Of a stretch of 64,000 nucleotides of DNA, positions 35,886 through 49,390 are shown one piece after another. Position 1 is the first letter of the stretch; the number at the start of each line of letters is the position of its first letter. The translations under genes and the position numbers were made by a program. The DNA lies in the NCBI RefSeq assembly GCF_029227915.1, contig NC_079886.1:12485501-12549500 (forward strand). The letters run 5' to 3'. The stretch comes from Hydractinia symbiolongicarpus. Its lineage: Eukaryota; Cnidaria; Hydrozoa; Anthoathecata; Hydractiniidae. The notes below the pieces were generated by a model that made no database searches, was not told the origin of the DNA, and worked only from the letters and a program-made list of their open reading frames with translations.

Positions 35886-37416
35886 TATGTGCACAGTCCT
35901 ATAAAGGCCGTAATATGGCTTTTTGCAGTCTAATAAAGGCTTCACACGTAAATCACGTGGTTTCACCTGCCTGCGCAGGTTACCATTGGACTAGCCGTTC
36001 CAGTCTCAATGCGCTCTAACGTCCCAAGTCGTTTTCATTAGCGCCGTTGCCTTAGAACACTCTTAACTACGTGCACAGTCATATAAAGGCTGTAATATGG
36101 CCGTTTGAAGTCTAATAAAAGCCTCACACGTAAATCGCGTGGTTCTATCTGCCTGCGCAGGTTGCCATTGGACTATTCCTTCCAGTCTCATTGCACTACA
36201 ACGTTCCAAGAGGTTTTCCTCAGCGCTGTGGCCTTAGAACTCTCTTAACTACGTGCACAGTCCTATAAAGGCTGCAATATGGCCTTTTGCAGTCTAATAA
36301 AGGCTTCACACGTAAATCACGTGGTTTCACCTGCCTGCGCAGGTTACCATCGACTAGTCCTTCCAGTCTCAATGCGCTACAACGTCCAAAGTCGTTTTCA
36401 TTAGCGCTGTTGCCTTACAACACTCCTAACTACGTGCACAGTCCAATAAAGGGTGTATAGCCATTTGCAGTCTAATATAGGCCTCACACGTAAATCACGT
36501 GGTTTCACCTGCCTGCGCAGGTTACCATTGGACTATTCCTGCCAGTCTCAATGCACTACAACGTTCCAAGTGGTTTTCCTCAGCGCTGTGGCCTTACAAC
36601 ACTCTTAACTACGTGCACAGTCCTATAAAGACCGTAATATACCTTTTTGCAGTCCAATAAAGGCCGCACACGTAAATCACGCGGTTTCAGCTGCCTGCAT
36701 TGGTTACCATTGGACTTGTCGTTCCAGTCTCAATGCGCTATCACGTCCCAAGTCGTTTTCATTAGCGCCGCTGCCTTACAACACTCTTTACTACGTGCAC
36801 AGTCCTATAAAGGCTGCAATATGGCCTTTTGCAGTCTAATAAAAGCCTCACACGTAAATCGCGTGGTTGCATCTGCCTGCGCAGGTTACCATTGGACTAT
36901 TCCTTCCAGTCTCATTGCACTACAACGTTCCAAGTGGTTTTCCTCAGCGCTGTGGCCTTAGAACTCTCTTAACTATGTGCACAGTCCAATAAAGGCCGTA
37001 ATATGGCCTTTTGCAGTCTAATAAAGGCTTCACACGTAAATCACGTGGTTCCACCTGCCTGCTCAGGTTACCATTGACTAGTCCTTCCAGTCTCAATGCG
37101 CTACAACGCCCCAAGTCGTTTTCATTAGCGCTGTTGCCTTAGAACACTCTTAACAACGTGTACAGTCATATAAAGGTTGTAATATGGCTTTTTGCAGTCT
37201 AATAAAAGCCTCACACGTAAATCACGTGGTTCCATCTGCCTGCGCAGGTTACCATTGGACTATTCCTTCCAGTCTCAATGCACTACAACGTTCCAAGTAG
37301 TTTTCCTCAGCGCTGTGGCCTTAGAACTCTCTTAACTATGTGCACAGTCCTATAAAGGCCGTAATATGGCTTTTTGCAGTCTAATAAAGGCTTAACACGT
37401 AAATCACGTGGTTTCA
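35886..37416 (+). repeat. Long-range duplicate of 12,790-14,320
   Basis: About 1.53 kb matching 12,790-14,320 at a constant offset of 23,096 bp. Shared rare variants are atggccgtttgaagtc, ggttctatctgcc, caggttgccattgg, taccatcgactagtcc, gtctaatatagg and ggttgcatctgcc. The two copies lie on opposite sides of the LINE. Part of the block is also present near 52,560-53,210. Confidence 0.85.
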
Positions 37417-37839
37417 CCTGCCTGCACAGGTTACCATTGGACTGTTCCTGCCAGTCTCAATGCACTACAACGTTCCAAGTGCTTTTCCTCAGCGCTGTGG
37501 CCTTACAACACTCTTAACTACGTGCACAGTCCTATAAAGGCTGTAATATGGCCTTTTGCAGTCTAACAAAAGCCTCACACGTGAATCACGTGGTTTCATC
37601 TGCCTGGGCAGATTACCATTGAATTATTCCTTACAGTCTCAATGTGCTACAACGTCCCAAGTCTTCTTCATTAGCGCTGTTGCCTTACAAAACTACTAAC
37701 TACGTGCACAGTGCAATAAAGGGTGTATAGCCATTTGCAGTCTAATAAAGGCCTCACACGTAAATCTCGTGGTTCCATCTGCCTGCGCAGGTTACCATTG
37801 GACTGTTCCTTCTAGTCTCGATGCACTACAACGTTCCAA

Positions 37840-40561
37840 GTGGTTTTCTTTAGCGCCATGGCCTTAGAACACTCTCAACTACGTGCACAGTCCTATAAAG
37901 ACCGTAATATACCTTTTTGCAGTCCAATAAAGGCCGCACACGTAAATCACGCGGTTTCAGCTGCCTGCACTGGTTACCATTGGACTTGTCGTTCCAGTCT
38001 CAATGCGCTATCACGTCCCAAGTCGTTTTCATTAGCGCCGCTGCCTTACAACACTCTTAACTGCGTGCACAGTCCTATAAAGGCTGTAATATGGCCTTTT
38101 GCAGTCTAATAAAAGCCTCACACGTAAATCACGTGGTTCCATCTGCCTGCGCAGGTTACCATTGACTAGTCCTTCCAGTCTCAATGCGCTACAACGTTCC
38201 AAGTGGTTTTCCTCAGCGCTGTGGCCTTAGAACTCTCTTAACTATGTGCACAGTCCTATAAAGGCCGTAATATGGCCTTTTGCAGTCTAATAATGGCTTC
38301 ACACGTAAATCACGTGGTTTCACCTGCCTGCACAGGTTACCATTGGACTAGCCGTTCCAGTAGCAATGCGCTCCAACGTCCCAAGTTGTTTTCATTAGCG
38401 CCGTTGCCTTACAACACTCTTAACTGCGTGCACAGTCCTATAAAGGCTGTAATATGGCCTTTTGCAGTCTAATAAAAGCCTCACACGTAAATCACGTGGT
38501 TCCATCTGCCTGCGCAGGTTACCATTGACTAGTCCTTCCAGTCTCAATGCGCTACAACGTTCCAAGTCGTTTTCATTAGCGCCGCTGCCCTACAACACTC
38601 TTAACTACGTGCACAGTCCTATAAAGGCTGCAATATAGCCTTTTGCAGTCTAATAAAAACCTCGCACGTCAATCACGCGTTTTCACCTGTCTGCGCAGGT
38701 TACCATTGGACTATTCCTTCCAGTCTCAATGCACTACAACGTTCCAAGTCGTTTTCATTAGCGCCGCTGCCTTACAACACTCTTAACTACGTGCACAGTC
38801 CTATAAAGGCTGCAATATAGCCTTTTGCAGTCTAATAAAAACCTCGCACGTCAATCAAGCGGTTTCACCTGTCTGCGCAGGTTACCATTGGACTGTTCCT
38901 TCTAGTCTCAATGCACTACAACGTTCCAAGTGGTTTTCCTCAGCGCTGTGGCCTTACAACACTCTTAACTTTGTGCACAGTCCTATAAAGGCCGTAATAT
39001 GGCCTTTTGCAGTCTAATAATGGCTTCACACGTAAATCACGTGGTTTCACCTGCCTGCGCAGGTTACCATTGGACTAGCCGTTCCAGTAGCAATGCGCTC
39101 CAACGTCCCAAGTTGTTTTCATTAGCGCCGTTGCCTTACAACACTCTTAACTACGTGCACAGTCCTATAAAGGCTGTAATATGGCTTTTTGCAGTCTAAC
39201 AAAAGCCTCACATGTAAATCTCGTGGTTCCATCTGCCTGCGCAGGTTACCATTGGACTGTTCCTTCTAGTCTCGATGCACCACAACGTTCCAAGTGGTTT
39301 TCCTCAGCGCTGTGGCCTTAGAGCTCTCTTAACTATGTGCACAGTCCTATAAAGGCCGTAATATGGCCTTTTGCAGTCTAATAATGGCTTCACACGTAAA
39401 TCACGTGGTTTCACCTGCCTGCGCAGGTTACCATTGGACTAGCCGTTCCAGTAGCAATGCGCTCCAACGTTCCAAGTCGTTTTTATTAGCGTCGCTGCCT
39501 TACAACACTCTTAACTACGTGCACAGTCCTATAAAGGCTGCAATATAGCCTTTTGCAGTCTAATAAAAACCTCGCACGTCAATCAAGCGGTTTCACCTGT
39601 CTGCGCAGGTTACCATTGGACTGTTCCTTCTAGTCTCAATGCACTACAAGGTTCCAAGTGGTTTTCCTCCGCGCTGTGGCCTTACAACACTCTTAACTAC
39701 GTGCACAGTCCTATAAAGGCCGTAATATGGCTTTTTGCAGTCTAATAAAGGCTTCACACGTAAATCACGTCGTTTCACCTGCCTGCGCAGGTTACCATTG
39801 GACTAGTCCTTCCCGTCTCAATGCGCTACAACGTCCCAAGTCGTTTTCATTAGCGCTGTTGCCTTACAACACTCTTAACTACGTGCACAGTCCAATAAAG
39901 GGTGAATAGCCATTTTCAGTCTAATAAAGGCCTCACACGTAAATCACGTGGTTTCACCTGCATGCGCAGGTTACCATTGGACTAGTCCTTCCAGTCTCAA
40001 TGCGCTACAACGTCCCAAGTCGTTTTCTTTAGCGCCGTTGCCTTACAACACTCTTAACTACGTGCACAGTCCTTTAAAGACCGTAATATACCTTTTTGCA
40101 GTCCAATAAAGTCCGCACACGTAAATTACGTGGTTCCATCTGCTTGCGCAGGTTAGCATTGGACTATTCCTGCCAGTCTCAATGCACTACAACGTTCCAA
40201 GTGGTTTTCCTCAGCGCTGTGGCCTTACAACACTCTTAACTACGTGCACAGTCCTATAAAGGCTGTAATATGGCCTTTTGCAGTCTAACAAAAGCCTCAC
40301 ACGTGAATCACGTGGTTTCATCTGCCTGGGCAGATTACCATTGGACTATTCCTTACAGTCTCAATGTGCTACAACGTCCCAAGTCTTCTTCATTAGCGCT
40401 GTTGCCTTACAAAACTACTAACTACGTGCACAGTGCAATAAAGGGTGTATAGCCATTTGCAGTCTAATAAAGGCCTCACACGTAAATCTCGTGGTTCCAT
40501 CTGCCTGCGCAGGTTACCATTGGACTAGTCCTTCCCGTCTCAATGCGCTACAACGTTCCAA
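37840..40561 (+). repeat. 2,722-bp HOR (about 15 monomers), short form of the 3.44-kb unit
   Basis: Marker monomers at 37,840, 38,272, 38,999, 39,363, 39,727 and 40,270 recur in the following units at matching spacing. This copy lacks roughly 724 bp (four monomers) found at about 43,240-43,970 in the next unit. The junction is near 40,525-40,560, where cttcccgtctcaatgcgc is joined to acgttccaagtgg. Confidence 0.75.
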
Positions 40562-43500
40562 GTGGTTTTCTTTAGCGCCATGGCCTTAGAACACTCTCAA
40601 CTACGTGCACAGTCCTATAAAGACCGTAATATACCTTTTTGCAGTCCAATAAAGGCCGCACACGTAAATCACGCGGTTTCAGCTGCCTGCACTGGTTACC
40701 ATTGGACTTGTCGTTCCAGTCTCAATGCGCTATCACGTCCCAAGTCGTTTTCATTAGCGCCGCTGCCTTACAACACTCTTAACTGCGTGCACAGTCCTAT
40801 AAAGGCTGTAATATGGCCTTTTACAGTCTAATAAAAGCCTCACACGTAAATCACGTGGTTCCATCTGCCTGCGCAGGTTACCATTGACTAGTCCTTCCAG
40901 TCTCAATGCGCTACAACGTTCCAAGTGGTTTTCCTCAGCGCTGTGGCCTTAGAACTCTCTTAACTATGTGCACAGTCCTATAAAGGCCGTAATATGGCCT
41001 TTTGCAGTCTAATAATGGCTTCACACGTAAATCACGTGGTTTCACCTGCCTGCACAGGTTACCATTGGACTAGCCGTTCCAGTAGCAATGCGCTCCAACG
41101 TCCCAAGTTGTTTTCATTAGCGCCGTTGCCTTACAACACTCTTAACAACGTGCACAGTCATGGAAAAGGTTGTAATATGGCTTTTTGCAGTCTAATAAAA
41201 GCCTCACACGTAAATCACGTGGTTCCATCTGCTTGCGCAGGTTACCATTGGACTATTCCTTCCAGTCTCAATGCACTACAACGTTCCAAGTCGTTTTCAT
41301 TAGCGCCGCTGCCCTACAACACTCTTAACTACGTGCACAGTCCTATAAAGGCTGCAATATAGCCTTTTGCAGTCTAATAAAAACCTCGCACGTCAATCAC
41401 GCGTTTTCACCTGTCTGCGCAGGTTACCATTGGACTATTCCTTCCAGTCTCAATGCACTACAACGTTCCAAGTCGTTTTCATTAGCGCCGCTGCCTTACA
41501 ACACTCTTAACTACGTGCACAGTCCTATAAAGGCTGCAATATAGCCTTTTGCAGTCTAATAAAAACCTCGCACGTCAATCAAGCGGTTTCACCTGTCTGC
41601 GCAGGTTACCATTGGACTGTTCCTTCTAGTCTCAATGCACTACAACGTTCCAAGTGGTTTTCCTCAGCGCTGTGGCCTTACAACACTCTTAACTTTGTGC
41701 ACAGTCCTATAAAGGCCGTAATATGGCCTTTTGCAGTCTAATAATGGCTTCACACGTAAATCACGTGGTTTCACCTGCCTGCGCAGGTTACCATTGGACT
41801 AGCCGTTCCAGTAGCAATGCGCTCCAACGTCCCAAGTTGTTTTCATTAGCGCCGTTGCCTTACAACACTCTTAACTACGTGCACAGTCCTATAAAGGCTG
41901 TAATATGGCTTTTTGCAGTCTAACAAAAGCCTCACATGTAAATCTCGTGGTTCCATCTGCCTGCGCAGGTTACCATTGGACTGTTCCTTCTAGTCTCGAT
42001 GCACCACAACGTTCCAAGTGGTTTTCCTCAGCGCTGTGGCCTTAGAGCTCTCTTAACTATGTGCACAGTCCTATAAAGGCCGTAATATGGCCTTTTGCAG
42101 TCTAATAATGGCTTCACACGTAAATCACGTGGTTTCACCTGCCTGCGCAGGTTACCATTGGACTAGCCGTTCCAGTAGCAATGCGCTCCAACGTTCCAAG
42201 TCGTTTTTATTAGCGTCGCTGCCTTACAACACTCTTAACTACGTGCACAGTCCTATAAAGGCTGCAATATAGCCTTTTGCAGTCTAATAAAAACCTCGCA
42301 CGTCAATCAAGCGGTTTCACCTGTCTGCGCAGGTTACCATTGGACTGTTCCTTCTAGTCTCAATGCACTACAAGGTTCCAAGTGGTTTTCCTCCGCGCTG
42401 TGGCCTTACAACACTCTTAACTACGTGCACAGTCCTATAAAGGCCGTAATATGGCTTTTTGCAGTCTAATAAAGGCTTCACACGTAAATCACGTCGTTTC
42501 ACCTGCCTGCGCAGGTTACCATTGGACTAGTCCTTCCCGTCTCAATGCGCTACAACGTCCCAAGTCGTTTTCATTAGCGCTGTTGCCTTACAACACTCTT
42601 AACTACGTGCACAGTCCAATAAAGGGTGAATAGCCATTTTCAGTCTAATAAAGGCCTCACACGTAAATCACGTGGTTTCACCTGCATGCGCAGGTTACCA
42701 TTGGACTAGTCCTTCCAGTCTCAATGCGCTACAACGTCCCAAGTCGTTTTCTTTAGCGCCGTTGCCTTACAACACTCTTAACTACGTGCACAGTCCTTTA
42801 AAGACCGTAATATACCTTTTTGCAGTCCAATAAAGTCCGCACACGTAAATTACGTGGTTCCATCTGCCTGCGCAGGTTAGCATTGGACTATTCCTGCCAG
42901 TCTCAATGCACTACAACGTTCCAAGTGGTTTTCCTCAGCGCTGTGGCCTTACAACACTCTTAACTACGTGCACAGTCCTATAAAGGCTGTAATATGGCCT
43001 TTTGCAGTCTAACAAAAGCCTCACACGTGAATCACGTGGTTTCATCTGCCTGGGCAGATTACCATTGGACTATTCCTTACAGTCTCAATGTGCTACAACG
43101 TCCCAAGTCTTCTTCATTAGCGCTGTTGCCTTACAAAACTACTAACTACGTGCACAGTGCAATAAAGGGTGTATAGCCATTTGCAGTCTAATAAAGGCCT
43201 CACACGTAAATCTCGTGGTTCCATCTGCCTGCGCAGGTTACCATTGGACTAGTCCTTCCCGTCTCAATGCGCTACAACGTCCCAAGTCGTTTTCATTAGC
43301 GCTGTTGCCTTACAACACTCTTAACTACGTGCACAGTCCAATAAAGGGTGAATAGCCATTTGCAGTCTAATAAAGGCCTCACACGTAAATCACGTGGTTT
43401 CACCTGCCTGCGCAGGTTACCATTGGACTAGTCCTTCCAGTCTCAATGCGCTACAACGTCCCAAGTCGTTTTCTTTAGCGCCGTTGCCTTACAACACTCT

Positions 43501-44007
43501 TAACTACGTGCACAGTCCTTTAAAGACCGTAATATACCTTTTTGCAGTCCAATAAAGTCCGCACACGTAAATTACGTGGTTCCATCTGCCTGCGCAGGTT
43601 AGCATTGGACTATTCCTGCCAGTCTCAATGCACTACAACGTTCCAAGTGGTTTTCCTTAGCGCTGTGGCCTTACAACACTCTTAACTACGTGCACAGTCC
43701 TATAAAGGCTGTAATATGGTCTTTTGCAGTCTAACAAAAGCCTCACACGTGAATCACGTGGTTTCATCTGCCTGGGCAGATTACCATTGGACTATTCCTT
43801 ACAGTCTCGATGTGCTACAACGTCCCAAGTCTTCTTCATTAGCGCTGTTGCCTTACAACACTACTAACTACGTGCACAGTGCAATAAAGGGTGTATAGCC
43901 ATTTGCAGTCTAATAAAGGCCTCACACGTAAATCTCGTGGTTCCATCTGCCTGCGCAGGTTACCATTAGACTGTTCCTTCTAGTCTCGATGCACTACAAC
44001 GTTCCAA
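40562..44007 (+). repeat. 3,446-bp HOR unit (19 monomers)
   Basis: Full-length unit sharing its markers with 44,008-47,446, seven bases longer overall. It has a private change near 41,158, where cagtcatggaaaagg replaces cagtcatataaagg. Confidence 0.75.
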
Positions 44008-47000
44008 GTGGTTTTCTTTAGCGCCATGGCCTTAGAACACTCTCAACTACGTGCACAGTCCTATAAAGACCGTGATATACCTTTTTGCAGTCCAATAAAG
44101 GCCGCACACGTAAATCACGCGGTTTCAGCTGCCTGCACTGGTTACCATTGGACTTGTCGTTCCAGTCTCAATGCGCTATCACGTTCCAAGTGGTTTTCCT
44201 CAGCGCTGTGGCCTTAAAACTCTCTTAACTATGTGCACAGTCCTATAAAGGCCGTAATATGGCCTTTTGCAGTCTAATAATGGCTTCACATGTAAATCAC
44301 GTGGTTTCACCTGCCTGCACAGGTTACCATTGGACTAGCCGTTCCAGTAGCAATGCGCTCCAACGTCCCAAGTTGTTTTCATTAGCGCCGTTGCCTTACA
44401 ACACTCTTAACAACGTGCACAGTCATATAAAGGTTGTAATATGGCTTTTTGCAGTCTAATAAAAGCCTCACACGTAAATCACGTGGTTCCATCTGCTTGC
44501 GCAGGTTATCATTGGACTATTCCTTCCAGTCTCAATGCACTACAACGTTCCAAGTCGTTTTCATTAGCGCCGCTGCCCTACAACACTCTTAACTACGTGC
44601 ACAGTCATATAAAGGTTGTAATATGGCTTTTTGCAGTCTAATAAAAGCCTCACACGTAAATCACGTGGTTCCATCTGCTTGCGCAGGTTATCATTGGACT
44701 ATTTCTTCCAGTCTCAATGCACTACAACGTTCCAAGTCGTTTTCATTAGCGCCGCTGCCCTACAACACTCTTAACTACGTGCACAGTCCTATAAAGGCTG
44801 CAATATAGCCTTTTGCAGTCTAATAAAAACCTCGCACGTCAATCACGCGTTTTCAACTGTCTGCGCAGGTTACCATTGGACTATTCCTTCAAGTCTCAAT
44901 GCACTACAACGTTCCAAGTCGTTTTCATTAGCGCCGCTGCCTTACAACACTCTTAACTACGTGCACAGTCCTATAAAGGCTGCAATATAGCAGTCTAATA
45001 AAAACCTCGCACGTCAATCAAGCGGTTTCACCTGTCTGCGCAGGTTACCATTGGACTGTTCCTTCTAGTCTCAATGCACTACAACGTTCCAAGTGGTTTT
45101 CCTCAGCGCTGTGGCCTTACAACACTCTTAACTTTGTGCACAGTCCTATAAAGGCCGTAATATGGCCTTTTGCAGTCTAATAATGGCTTCACACGTAAAT
45201 CACGTGGTTTCACCTGCCTGCGCAGGTTACCATTGGACTAGCCGTTCCAGTAGCAATGCGCTCCAACGTCCCAAGTTGTTTTCATTAGCGCCGTTGCCTT
45301 ACAACACTCTTAACTACGTGCACAGTCCTATAAAGGCTGTAATATGGCTTTTTGCAGTCTAACAAAAGCCTCACATGTAAATCTCGTGGTTCCATCTGCC
45401 TGCGCAGGTTACCATTGGACTGTTCCTTCTAGTCTCGATGCACCACAACGTTCCAAGTGGTTTTCCTCAGCGCTGTGGCCTTAGAGCTCTCTTAACTATG
45501 TGCACAGTCCTATAAAGGCCGTAATATGGCCTTTTGCAGTCTAATAATGGCTTCACACGTAAATCACGTGGTTTCACCTGCCTGCGCAGGTTACCATTGG
45601 ACTAGCCGTTCCAGTAGCAATGCGCTCCAACGTTCCAAGTCGTTTTTATTAGCGTCGCTGCCTTACAACACTCTTAACTACGTGCACAGTCCTATAAAGG
45701 CTGCAATATAGCCTTTTGCAGTCTAATAAAAACCTCGCACGTCAATCAAGCGGTTTCACCTGTCTGCGCAGGTTACCATTGGACTGTTCCTTCTAGTCTC
45801 AATGCACTACAAGGTTCCAAGTGGTTTTCCTCCGCGCTGTGGCCTTACAACACTCTTAACTACGTGCACAGTCCTATAAAGGCCGTAATATGGCTTTTTG
45901 CAGTCTAATAAAGGCTTCACACGTAAATCACGTCGTTTCACCTGCCTGCGCAGGTTACCATTGGACTAGTCCTTCCCGTCTCAATGCGCTACAACGTCCC
46001 AAGTCGTTTTCATTAGCGCTGTTGCCTTACAACACTCTTAACTACGTGCACAGTCCAATAAAGGGTGAATAGCCATTTTCAGTCTAATAAAGGCCTCACA
46101 CGTAAATCACGTGGTTTCACCTGCATGCGCAGGTTACCATTGGACTAGTCCTTCCAGTCTCAATGCGCTACAACGTCCCAAGTCGTTTTCTTTAGCGCCG
46201 TTGCCTTACAACACTCTTAACTACGTGCACAGTCCTTTAAAGACCGTAATATACCTTTTTGCAGTCCAATAAAGTCCGCACACGTAAATTACGTGGTTCC
46301 ATCTGCCTGCGCAGGTTAGCATTGGACTATTCCTGCCAGTCTCAATGCACTACAACGTTCCAAGTGGTTTTCCTCAGCGCTGTGGCCTTACAACACTCTT
46401 AACTACGTGCACAGTCCTATAAAGGCTGTAATATGGCCTTTTGCAGTCTAACAAAAGCCTCACACGTGAATCACGTGGTTTCATCTGCCTGGGCAGATTA
46501 CCATTGGACTATTCCTTACAGTCTCAATGTGCTACAACGTCCCAAGTCTTCTTCATTAGCGCTGTTGCCTTACAAAACTACTAACTACGTGCACAGTGCA
46601 ATAAAGGGTGTATAGCCATTTGCAGTCTAATAAAGGCCTCACACGTAAATCTCGTGGTTCCATCTGCCTGCGCAGGTTACCATTGGACTAGTCCTTCCCG
46701 TCTCAATGCGCTACAACGTCCCAAGTCGTTTTCATTAGCGCTGTTGCCTTACAACACTCTTAACTACGTGCACAGTCCAATAAAGGGTGAATAGCCATTT
46801 GCAGTCTAATAAAGGCCTCACACGTAAATCACGTGGTTTCACCTGCCTGCGCAGGTTACCATTGGACTAGTCCTTCCAGTCTCAATGCGCTACAACGTCC
46901 CAAGTCGTTTTCTTTAGCGCCGTTGCCTTACAACACTCTTAACTACGTGCACAGTCCTTTAAAGACCGTAATATACCTTTTTGCAGTCCAATAAAGTCCG

Positions 47001-47446
47001 CACACGTAAATTACGTGGTTCCATCTGCCTGCGCAGGTTAGCATTGGACTATTCCTGCCAGTCTCAATGCACTACAACGTTCCAAGTGGTTTTCCTTAGC
47101 GCTGTGGCCTTACAACACTCTTAACTACGTGCACAGTCCTATAAAGGCTGTAATATGGTCTTTTGCAGTCTAACAAAAGCCTCACACGTGAATCACGTGG
47201 TTTCATCTGCCTGGGCAGATTACCATTGGACTATTCCTTACAGTCTCGATGTGCTACAACGTCCCAAGTCTTCTTCATTAGCGCTGTTGCCTTACAACAC
47301 TACTAACTACGTGCACAGTGCAATAAAGGGTGTATAGCCATTTGCAGTCTAATAAAGGCCTCACACGTAAATCTCGTGGTTCCATCTGCCTGCGCAGGTT
47401 ACCATTAGACTGTTCCTTCTAGTCTCGATGCACTACAACGTTCCAA
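44008..47446 (+). repeat. 3,439-bp HOR unit (19 monomers), copy 1
   Basis: Essentially identical to 47,447 onward. It carries a 7-bp deletion (ccttttg missing from atagccttttgcagtc) near 44,990, which recurs at 48,429 and marks both units as products of one amplification. Confidence 0.85.
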
Positions 47447-49390
47447 GTGGTTTTCTTTAGCGCCATGGCCTTAGAACACTCTCAACTACGTGCACAGTCC
47501 TATAAAGACCGTGATATACCTTTTTGCAGTCCAATAAAGGCCGCACACGTAAATCACGCGGTTTCAGCTGCCTGCACTGGTTACCATTGGACTTGTCGTT
47601 CCAGTCTCAATGCGCTATCACGTTCCAAGTGGTTTTCCTCAGCGCTGTGGCCTTAAAACTCTCTTAACTATGTGCACAGTCCTATAAAGGCCGTAATATG
47701 GCCTTTTGCAGTCTAATAATGGCTTCACATGTAAATCACGTGGTTTCACCTGCCTGCACAGGTTACCATTGGACTAGCCGTTCCAGTAGCAATGCGCTCC
47801 AACGTCCCAAGTTGTTTTCATTAGCGCCGTTGCCTTACAACACTCTTAACAACGTGCACAGTCATATAAAGGTTGTAATATGGCTTTTTGCAGTCTAATA
47901 AAAGCCTCACACGTAAATCACGTGGTTCCATCTGCTTGCGCAGGTTATCATTGGACTATTCCTTCCAGTCTCAATGCACTACAACGTTCCAAGTCGTTTT
48001 CATTAGCGCCGCTGCCCTACAACACTCTTAACTACGTGCACAGTCATATAAAGGTTGTAATATGGCTTTTTGCAGTCTAATAAAAGCCTCACACGTAAAT
48101 CACGTGGTTCCATCTGCTTGCGCAGGTTATCATTGGACTATTTCTTCCAGTCTCAATGCACTACAACGTTCCAAGTCGTTTTCATTAGCGCCGCTGCCCT
48201 ACAACACTCTTAACTACGTGCACAGTCCTATAAAGGCTGCAATATAGCCTTTTGCAGTCTAATAAAAACCTCGCACGTCAATCACGCGTTTTCAACTGTC
48301 TGCGCAGGTTACCATTGGACTATTCCTTCAAGTCTCAATGCACTACAACGTTCCAAGTCGTTTTCATTAGCGCCGCTGCCTTACAACACTCTTAACTACG
48401 TGCACAGTCCTATAAAGGCTGCAATATAGCAGTCTAATAAAAACCTCGCACGTCAATCAAGCGGTTTCACCTGTCTGCGCAGGTTACCATTGGACTGTTC
48501 CTTCTAGTCTCAATGCACTACAACGTTCCAAGTGGTTTTCCTCAGCGCTGTGGCCTTACAACACTCTTAACTATGTGCACAGTCCTATAAAGGCCGTAAT
48601 ATGGCCTTTTGCAGTCTAATAATGGCTTCACACGTAAAACACGTGGTTTCACCTGCCTGCGCAGGTTACCATTGGACTAGCCGTTCCAGTAGCAATGCGC
48701 TCCAACGTCCCAAGTTGTTTTCATTAGCGCCGTTGCCTTACAACACTCTTAACTACGTGCACAGTCCTATAAAGGCTGTAATATGGCTTTTTGCAGTCTA
48801 ACAAAAGCCTCACATGTAAATCTCGTGGTTCCATCTGCCTGCGCAGGTTACCATTGGACTGTTCCTTCTAGTCTCGATGCACCACAACGTTCCAAGTGGT
48901 TTTCCTCAGCGCTGTGGCCTTAGAGCTCTCTTAACTATGTGCACAGTCCTATAAAGGCCGTAATATGGCCTTTTGCAGTCTAATAATGGCTTCACACGTA
49001 AATCACGTGGTTTCACCTGCCTGCGCAGGTTACCATTGGACTAGCCGTTCCAGTAGCAATGCGCTCCAACGTTCCAAGTCGTTTTTATTAGCGTCGCTGC
49101 CTTACAACACTCTTAACTACGTGCACAGTCCTATAAAGGCTGCAATATAGCCTTTTGCAGTCTAATAAAAACCTCGCACGTCAATCAAGCGGTTTCACCT
49201 GTCTGCGCAGGTTACCATTGGACTGTTCCTTCTAGTCTCAATGCACTACAAGGTTCCAAGTGGTTTTCCTCCGCGCTGTGGCCTTACAACACTCTTAACT
49301 ACGTGCACAGTCCTATAAAGGCCGTAATATGGCTTTTTGCAGTCTAATAAAGGCTTCACACGTAAATCACGTCGTTTCACCTGCCTGCGC
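47447..49390 (+). repeat. 3,439-bp HOR unit, copy 2 (truncated)
   Basis: Follows the preceding unit at an offset of 3,439 bp, then switches near 49,393 from the cttcccgtctc variant to gccgttccagtagc, repeating four monomers (48,965 to 49,693, offset 728 bp). Beyond this point the next HOR regime starts. Confidence 0.75.

Noticed and set aside
40994-41362. 122-codon plus-strand frame, longest in the satellite
   Set aside because: It exists only because a local change (atggaaaagg for atataaagg near 41,158) joins two monomer frames. There is no independent coding evidence.
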